Of a DNA stretch of 64,000 nt, positions 57,283 to 64,000 are shown piece by piece. Position 1 is the stretch's first letter; every line of letters begins with the position of its first letter. The notes below the pieces were generated by a model, which did not search any database, had not been told where the DNA came from, and worked only from the letters and a program-made list of their open reading frames with translations. The position numbers and the translations under genes are program-made. The DNA is from Oceanobacillus timonensis (GTDB lineage Bacteria > Bacillota > Bacilli > Bacillales > Amphibacillaceae), in assembly GCF_900166635.1 (NCBI RefSeq), contig NZ_LT800497.1:2838344-2902343 (forward strand), given 5' to 3'.

Positions 57283-60200
57283 GATTGTTTCACCTTTTTC
57301 TTGTCCATAGACTGTGCTATAAATGTCGTTGAATCAATAACATTGATAATCGCATTGACAGTATCCAGGCTGGTCAGACATGCAATACCATGTTCTACAG
57401 CCTCACGACGGATTAAGAAACCGTCAGATCTTGGTTTCTGTCCGGAATTCAGTGTATTGATAACAAATTGAACTTTTCCTTCTTCAATAATGGAAAGCAC
57501 ATTCGGTTCATCCACACCAACTTTGCCTACTTGCACGACAGGAATATCGCCTTTTTCCCGGATGAAGGCTGCTGTTCCCTGTGTCGCATAAAGAACAAAT
57601 CCGAGCTGATGGAAACGTTCCGCCACTTCCAGCATTTCAGCCTTGTCCTTATCCGCAACAGTTAATAACACGCCGCCTTCTTGCGGTACTTTTAATCCCG
57701 AAGCTACAAGCCCTTTATACAATGCTTTTTCCATTGTTTTATCATAGCCGATTGCTTCTCCCGTAGATTTCATCTCTGGTCCAAGAATGGTGTCTACGCT
57801 ACGTAATTTTTCAAAGGAGAATACCGGAATTTTGACAGAAACAAGGTCTTGTTCTGGTAAAATACCTGTCTCATAGCCCATATCAGCTAATTTTTCTCCC
57901 AGGATACACTTCGTCGCAATATTTGCCATCGTAACCCCGGTAATTTTACTTAAGAAAGGAATCGTTCTGCTGGCTCTTGGATTTACTTCAAGTACATACA
58001 CATCCTCATCACGGATAATGAACTGAATATTAATTAATCCTTTTACATGCAATGAACGGGATATTTTCTTTGCAGCATCCAGGCATTTTTCTTTCACCGT
58101 TTCACTCAGGCGCTGCGGCGGGTAGACAGCCATGGAATCTCCGGAGTGAACACCGGCACGTTCAATATGTTCCATCATACCAGGAATAATCGTTGTTTCT
58201 CCATCGCTGATAGCATCCACTTCTGCTTCCATGCCTGTTACATATTTATCAATTAAAATCGGGTGCGCCGAATCCGCGCCATCTGTTTTCGCTAAATAAT
58301 GTTCCAGCTCTTTTTCGCTATATACAATTTCCATACGACTGCCGCCAATCACATAGGAAGGACGGACAAGTACCGGATAACCAATATCATTCGCTGTTTG
58401 CATGGCCTGATCTAACCTTGGTACAGCTTTTCCCTGCGGCCGGAGCAAGTCCAGTTCATCTAATAAAACTTCAAATTTATCCCGGTCTTCCGCACGATCA
58501 ATTGCTTCTAAGTCTGTACCTAAAATCTTCACTCCGCGGCGTTCCAGGCCATCAGCAAGGTTTATCGCTGTCTGTCCGCCGAACTGGACAATTACCCCTT
58601 CCGGTTTTTCCAGTTCAATCACATGCATGACATCTTCCAGCGTCAACGGTTCAAAGTATAGTTTATCCGAAATCGTAAAATCGGTTGATACGGTTTCCGG
58701 ATTGTTATTCATAATAATGGCTTCATAGCCAAGCTCTTTAATCGCAAATACAGAATGCACCGTTGCATAGTCAAACTCAATCCCCTGTCCGATACGGATA
58801 GGCCCGGAGCCGAGCACTAAGATTTTCTTGCGGTCCGTTACTTCTGATTCGTTTTCTGTTTCATATGAACTATAGAAATAAGGCGTTTCTGATTCAAATT
58901 CTGCCGCACAAGTATCTACCATTTTATAAACAGGGAAGATATGGTTTTCTTTTCTGCATGCATACACATCATCCAGCGGAATATCCCATAGTCTGGCAAC
59001 CTGTACGTCTGCAATGCCGCGTTCTTTTGCTTCTTGTAACACGCTCACATCATGCTTGTTTTCAACTAAAGCTTTTTCTGTCTCTATTATTTTATTTAAA
59101 CTGTTTAAGAAGAAACGGTCAATCTTTGTCATATGAAATATTTTATCCACCGTATAGCCGCGGCGTAATGCTTCTGCTAACAGAAAAATACGTTCATCAT
59201 CTGCACGCTTCAAGCGCTTATCCAATGTTTCTTCGTCTAGTTCCTCGGCTTTTGGAAGGTACAGCTCTTCGGTACCCATTTCCAGCGAGCGCACCCCTTT
59301 AAGTAAGGATTCTTCCAAATTTCGTCCGATTGCCATCACTTCTCCGGTCGCTTTCATCTGCGTTCCTAAACGGCGGTCTCCGGAAGTAAATTTATCAAAT
59401 GGAAACCGCGGGAATTTGGTTACGACATAGTCCAACGCCGGTTCAAACATCGCATACGTTTTACCGGTAATTGGGTTGATAATTTCATCCAGTGTGTAGC
59501 CGACCGCAATTTTAGCGGCAATTTTAGCAATTGGGTAACCTGTTGCTTTTGATGCCAGTGCAGAGGAGCGGCTGACACGCGGGTTAACTTCTATGATATA
59601 GTATTGAAAGCTGTATGGATCAAGCGCCAGTTGTACATTACAGCCGCCTTCAATTTCTAAGGCACGGATAATTTTTAACGACGCATGACGTAATAGTTGA
59701 TATTCACGATCCGTTAATGTCTGTGATGGCGCTACAACAATCGAATCCCCTGTATGAATACCGACCGGGTCTATATTTTCCATGTTACAAACAACAATGG
59801 CCTGGTCTTTATGGTCACGCATCACTTCATATTCAATTTCTTTAAATCCGGCAATATTTCGTTCAACCAAACATTGATGAACAGGAGAAAGGGCGAGCCC
59901 ATTATATGTAATTTCTTTTAACTCTTCCTCGCTATAGCACATTCCTCCGCCTGTACCACCGAGCGTATAGGCCGGGCGTACAATCAGCGGGTAGCCAATG
60001 TCGTTTGCAAACTCTACCGCTTCCTCCACAGTATGTACAATGTCACTTTCCGGTACCGGCTCATTTAATTCATTCATTAACGTACGGAATAATTCTCTAT
60101 CCTCCGCCTTTTGAATCGATGTCGGAGCTGTTCCTAAAAGTTGGACATGGTGATCCTCTAATATCCCTTTGCGGACCAATTCCATGGCAAGATTCAAACC

Positions 60201-60482
60201 AGTCTGACCGCCCAACGTAGGCAAAATCGCATCCGGGTGTTCTTTACGGATAATTTTAGTTAAAAATTCTTCCGTCAGGGGTTCCATATATACTTTATCC
60301 GCAACCGTATTATCCGTCATAATTGTTGCAGGATTGGAGTTAGCTAAAATAACTTCATAGCCTTCTTCTCTCAATGCCTGACAAGCCTGCGTTCCAGAAT
60401 AATCGAATTCTGCTGCTTGACCGATAACGATTGGCCCGGAGCCAATCACGAGAATTTTTTGAATATCTGTACGTTTAGGCAT
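57279..60482 (-). CDS. carB: carbamoyl-phosphate synthase large subunit
   Basis: Makes carbamoyl phosphate from bicarbonate, ATP and ammonia. 1067 residues, two homologous ATP-grasp halves ([25 protein letters not shown] at the start and [25 protein letters not shown] near 550) and a C-terminal MGS-like allosteric domain ([18 protein letters not shown]). In Bacillus this pyrimidine-linked copy (pyrAB) is UMP-inhibited. Overlaps carA by 8 bp. Confidence 0.98.
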
Positions 60483-61575
60483 GCATATGAACCTCCCGTT
60501 TTTTCACTTGTTGCTGCATCATTTCTAAAAATGTATCAAATAAATAATTGGTATCCTCCGGCCCCGGAGATGCTTCCGGGTGGTACTGGACTGAGAACGC
60601 CGGATATATGGTATGTCTTACGCCTTCTACTGTACTATCATTAATCGCTTGTTGCGTTAATTCGAGTCCCGTATTTTCCAACGTTTCCGGATTTACTGCA
60701 TAACTGTGATTTTGCGAAGTTACATACGTTTTATCATTCTCTAAATCTTTGACAGGATGATTGGCCCCGCGATGCCCGAATTTCATTTTAGTTGTATTTG
60801 CCCCACAGGCTAAAGACAACAGCTGATGACCAAGACAAATTCCGAATATCGGTACTTGCCCGATGATTTCTCGAATCATTTCAATAGCTTCCGGTACATC
60901 TTTTGGGTCTCCCGGTCCGTTGGTCAGCATAATGCCGTCCGGACGAAGACGAAGCATGTCCGCTGCATCATAATTATACGGAACTACCGTAATCTGGCAA
61001 TCTCGTTTTGTTAACTCTCGAAGAATACCATGCTTAGCACCAAAATCAACTAATACAACACGATATCCTCTGCCCGGTACCACATACGGCTTGCTTGTCG
61101 ACGTCTGTTTCACTTGATCTGTCCGGAACGCCGCATTCCGCAAGTTTTCTATCGTACTATCTATCTCTTCTTCCGCAGAAACGATTGCTGCTTTCATCGT
61201 TCCATGCTTCCGAATAATGCGTGTTAATTTCCTAGTATCAATCCCTGCAATTCCCGGGATATGATTCGCCTTTAAGAAACTGTCGATCGTCTCTTCATTT
61301 CGAAAATTGGAAGGCTGTTCACTGTACTCTTTGACAATCAACCCATGAATAAATGGTGTTACCGTTTCATAATCATCTCGGTTGATGCCATAATTGCCAA
61401 TTAAAGGGTACGTCATGGTAACAAATTGACCGCAGTAACTCGGATCTGTAATCACTTCTTGGTATCCAGTCATTCCTGTGTTAAAAACAATCTCCCCTTT
61501 GGAGAGTTCTTCACTGCCAAAACCATATCCTTCAAAAACCGTCCCATCCTCCAAGATTAAATGGCGTTTACGCAT
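60475..61575 (-). CDS. carA: carbamoyl-phosphate synthase small subunit
   Basis: Glutaminase subunit supplying ammonia to CarB. 366 residues; class I amidotransferase triad with Cys247 in [15 protein letters not shown] and His-x-Glu in [14 protein letters not shown]-terminal CPSase_sm_chain with [14 protein letters not shown]. The start ATG follows GAGGAG; ten upstream in-frame codons are rejected. Overlaps pyrC by 8 bp. Confidence 0.97.
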   Translation of the reverse strand: MRKRHLILEDGTVFEGYGFGSEELSKGEIVFNTGMTGYQEVITDPSYCGQFVTMTYPLIGNYGINRDDYETVTPFIHGLIVKEYSEQPSNFRNEETIDSFLKANHIPGIAGIDTRKLTRIIRKHGTMKAAIVSAEEEIDSTIENLRNAAFRTDQVKQTSTSKPYVVPGRGYRVVLVDFGAKHGILRELTKRDCQITVVPYNYDAADMLRLRPDGIMLTNGPGDPKDVPEAIEMIREIIGQVPIFGICLGHQLLSLACGANTTKMKFGHRGANHPVKDLENDKTYVTSQNHSYAVNPETLENTGLELTQQAINDSTVEGVRHTIYPAFSVQYHPEASPGPEDTNYLFDTFLEMMQQQVKKREVHMHA

Positions 61576-62851
61576 GGACCGTCTCCTCAAATACGACTTC
61601 TCCATTAACGATCGTCATGACAGGGAACCCGGTTACTTCCCAGCCGTGGAAAGGTGTGTTATTTCCTTTGGAAGCAAATTGATACTTGTCGATTTTTGCT
61701 GTTTTTTCCAAATCGATAATCGTTAAATCTGCAGGTGCCCCTTTTTCCATCGTTCCATATGGAAGTCCGAAAACATCCGCCGGTTTTTTGGTCATTCTAT
61801 CTAATAGTTCATATAAGCTTAATACGTTTTTTTGTACTAAATGTGTGTATAATAGCGGGAATGCCGTTTCTAAGCCGACAATGCCAAATGGTGCTTCAAG
61901 AAATCCATTTGCTTTTTCTTCTTCCCCGTGAGGAGCATGGTCTGTCGCAATAAAATCAAGCGTTCCATCTAAAAGCCCTTCAATCAGTGCTTCTTGATCA
62001 TCTTTTCCTCTTAACGGCGGATTCATCTTAAAGTTTGCATCATTTTCAACAATATCTGTTTCATTTAAAATCAGGTGATGTGGTGAAACTTCTCCTGTTA
62101 CTTTAATTCCCGCTTTTTTCGCATCGCGGATAACACGTACAGATTCTTTCGTGCTGACATGGCATACATGATAGTGACAATCTGCCGCTTCCGCTAATAA
62201 AACATCTCTGGCAATTTGGACAGATTCGCTTAAAGATGGAATGCCCGGGAGATTCAGCCGTTTACTTACTTCTCCGTCGTGGGTCACACCGCCGTATACA
62301 AGAGAGTTATCTTCACAATGCGCCACGATAGCTGCACCGCATGCTGCTGCTTCCTTCATGGCCTGCAACATCTGATTCGCTGTCTGGATGCCTACCCCGT
62401 CATCTGTAAAAGCAAATGCGCCTTGCTCAAATAACGCTTTGATATTAGAACGTTCTTCCCCTTTTAATCCTTTTGTAATGGATGCATATGGCAAAACACG
62501 GACAACAGCATCTTCTTCGATTTTTTGTAGAAGCTTCTCTAATGATGCTTCACTATCAGGTACCGGATTCGTGTTCGGCATATTGCAAACGGTTGTATAT
62601 CCCCCTCTTGCAGCTGATTGTGTACCTGTTTGAATGGTTTCTTTATATTCACCGCCCGGCTCGCGTAAGTGAATATGCACGTCAATCAAGCCTGGCGTGA
62701 CCAAATTATTTTTTGCATCAATCGTTTTATCAGCCTGCTCTGTTACTTCCGGCGCTACTTCCTGTATTTTTCCGTCTTCGATAAGCACCTCACAGTTTAC
62801 CAATTCATTAGATGATGTTAAGCATTTTGCGTTCGTTAATTTCGTTTTCAT
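61568..62851 (-). CDS. pyrC: dihydroorotase
   Basis: Cyclises carbamoyl-aspartate to dihydroorotate; class I zinc amidohydrolase. 427 residues with DVHIHLREPGGEYKETI metal site, CNMPNTNPVP, HCEDNSLV, CHVSTKESV and IATDHAPHGEEEK. GGGGGATTATTT precedes the ATG, which lies 44 bp inside the 3' end of pyrB. Confidence 0.97.
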   Translation of the reverse strand: MKTKLTNAKCLTSSNELVNCEVLIEDGKIQEVAPEVTEQADKTIDAKNNLVTPGLIDVHIHLREPGGEYKETIQTGTQSAARGGYTTVCNMPNTNPVPDSEASLEKLLQKIEEDAVVRVLPYASITKGLKGEERSNIKALFEQGAFAFTDDGVGIQTANQMLQAMKEAAACGAAIVAHCEDNSLVYGGVTHDGEVSKRLNLPGIPSLSESVQIARDVLLAEAADCHYHVCHVSTKESVRVIRDAKKAGIKVTGEVSPHHLILNETDIVENDANFKMNPPLRGKDDQEALIEGLLDGTLDFIATDHAPHGEEEKANGFLEAPFGIVGLETAFPLLYTHLVQKNVLSLYELLDRMTKKPADVFGLPYGTMEKGAPADLTIIDLEKTAKIDKYQFASKGNNTPFHGWEVTGFPVMTIVNGEVVFEETVHA

Positions 62852-63737
62852 AAATAATCCCCCATTCTTTTAATACATGAATTAAAATTGCCATTCTGAC
62901 ATAGACACCATTTTCCATTTGTTTAAAAATACGTGATTGTTTGCTTTCTACAAGTCTTGTATCGATTTCTACTCCCCGGTTAATGGGAGCAGGATGCATG
63001 ATAATTGCGTGCTTTTGCATTTTTGCAGCTCTTTCCATCGTTAATCCATAAAGCGAGAGATAATCGTCGGTTTCGGTTTTAAAAACATGACGTTCATGTT
63101 GAATTCGTAATAACATAACTGCATCTGCTATTTCAACAGCTTCATCCATTGTAATGTATGGAAATTTAAGAGAATAATCTTCAAAGCCAGGTGCTGCACT
63201 GAAGTAAACATCGGCACCTAATTTTTCCAATGCGTGTGCGTTTGACTTCGCTACGCGGCTGTGAACAATATCTCCTGCAATCACAATTTTCTTCCCTTCT
63301 ACATTGCCGAACTCCTGATACATTGTCAGTAAATCCAGCATACATTGTGTAGGATGCTCTTCTTTGCCGGAGCCCGCATTAATCACAGGGATATTCAACT
63401 GTCCTTCTTCCTCCATATCATCCATCCAATAATCCGACGGATGACGGACAATTAAGAAATCGGCACCTATAGCTTCGAAGGTTTTTGCTGTATCATATAA
63501 AGATTCACCTTTTATCAGACTGGATCCATCTTTATGCAAATCCAATACCTCAAATCCAAGCTTTTTCTGCGCAACCTCAAAACTCATTTTTGTTCTTGTG
63601 CTGGGTTCAAAAAACAGATTTGCTGCAAACAGCTGTTTATTAATTGTTCTTGGCGATTTTCTAATTAATTCAGCTTCTTTAAGAATTTGATTCATGGTTT
63701 CTTTCGAGAGTTGTTGCATCGAAATAAAATGTTTCAC
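62808..63737 (-). CDS. pyrB: aspartate carbamoyltransferase catalytic subunit
   Basis: Condenses carbamoyl phosphate and aspartate. 309 residues with the carbamoyl-phosphate motif FEPSTRTKMSFE (46-49), GSGKEEHPTQCMLDL, and the C-terminal HPAPINRGVEID. The last 14 codons overlap pyrC. First gene after the PyrR attenuator; no regulatory pyrI subunit, as expected in Bacillus. Confidence 0.97.
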   Translation of the reverse strand: MKHFISMQQLSKETMNQILKEAELIRKSPRTINKQLFAANLFFEPSTRTKMSFEVAQKKLGFEVLDLHKDGSSLIKGESLYDTAKTFEAIGADFLIVRHPSDYWMDDMEEEGQLNIPVINAGSGKEEHPTQCMLDLLTMYQEFGNVEGKKIVIAGDIVHSRVAKSNAHALEKLGADVYFSAAPGFEDYSLKFPYITMDEAVEIADAVMLLRIQHERHVFKTETDDYLSLYGLTMERAAKMQKHAIIMHPAPINRGVEIDTRLVESKQSRIFKQMENGVYVRMAILIHVLKEWGIIYENEINERKMLNII

Positions 63738-63777
63738 GATTCATCTCTCCTTTTGGTGTCTTTTTTTATTTTGTCAG

Positions 63778-63810
63778 TAAAAAAGCTCCCTGCAAAGGTT
63801 GCAGAGAGCT
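63778..63810 (-). terminator. pyrB attenuator terminator
   Basis: On the minus strand AGCTCTCTGCAACCTTTGCAGGGAGCT is the hairpin arms and loop, followed by TTTTTT. It precedes pyrB by ~40 bp and follows a competing stem around GAATGCCGAC/GTCGGGTATTC (63813-63838). Confidence 0.85.
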
Positions 63811-63861
63811 AGACGAATACCCGACACTGCGTCGGCATTCGCTATCTTTAACAACCTTTCA

Positions 63862-63875
63862 AACCTCTCTGGATT
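63862..63875 (-). promoter_or_regulatory. PyrR-binding anti-antiterminator site
   Basis: Minus-strand AATCCAGAGAGGTTTGAAAGG region matches the conserved PyrR-binding loop UCCAGAGAGGYU. Together with the terminator it forms a uridine-nucleotide-controlled attenuator between pyrR and pyrB. No pyrP gene is between them. Confidence 0.85.
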
Positions 63876-63888
63876 TGATTAAAAGTTA

Positions 63889-64000
<112 letters not shown>

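Noticed and set aside
58865-59302. 145-codon plus-strand frame inside carB.
   Set aside because: It lies wholly within a full-length, intact carB on the other strand and has no independent support.

Overview
The window is a stretch of Bacillota chromosome of moderate to low GC, most likely a spore-forming Bacillaceae of the Oceanobacillus/Virgibacillus group. Three things point there: the gene order is that of the Bacillus subtilis pyr-to-topA region, Shine-Dalgarno sites are strong (AGGAGG, GGGGG) with several TTG or GTG starts, and a 27-residue SpoVM is encoded. The genus is an inference. Nearly everything is on the minus strand, so the biological order runs from right to left.

Right end (about 54.2-64 kb): the 3' end of pyrR, a PyrR-type attenuator, then pyrB-pyrC-carA-carB-pyrK-pyrD-pyrF-pyrE. 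All eight genes overlap translationally and together encode de novo UMP synthesis. Next (51-54.1 kb) is a small accessory island: an NADPH-dependent FMN reductase, an Ohr peroxidase, a LysR regulator and a methyltransferase. Then come rqcH (ribosome rescue) and a Ca2+-type P-ATPase, divergently transcribed (46.4-50.8 kb).

Middle (32-46 kb): remA, rpoZ, coaBC, priA, fmt, rsmB, prpC, prkC, rsgA, rpe, thiN and spoVM, with rpmB facing the other way. This conserved run is broken. gmk is reduced to a C-terminal scrap between remA and rpoZ. yloC, def and rlmN are absent. Two palindromic mobile-element-like insertions (744 bp and 119 bp) lie in the gaps.

Left half (0.1-32 kb): yloU-fakA, sdaAB-sdaAA, recG, the FapR-controlled lipid operon fapR-plsX-fabD-fabG with acpP, rnc, then smc-ftsY-ylxM-ffh (SRP and chromosome organisation), rpsP-khpA, ylqD-rimM-trmD-rplS (ribosome maturation), sip, rbgA, rnhB, ylqG-ylqH, sucCD, dprA and topA. 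Between rnc and smc sit a plus-strand DUF1128 gene and a 273-bp relative of the 744-bp repeat.

Most of the window is ordinary housekeeping DNA. The observations most worth following up are the gmk remnant, the related palindromic repeats, the ylqG-ylqH pair (which reads like a free-standing FliK/FlhB C-terminal switch, with a 151-residue internal duplication in YlqG) and the acidic insertion in the PrkC ectodomain. No phage, CRISPR array, rRNA or tRNA gene was seen.
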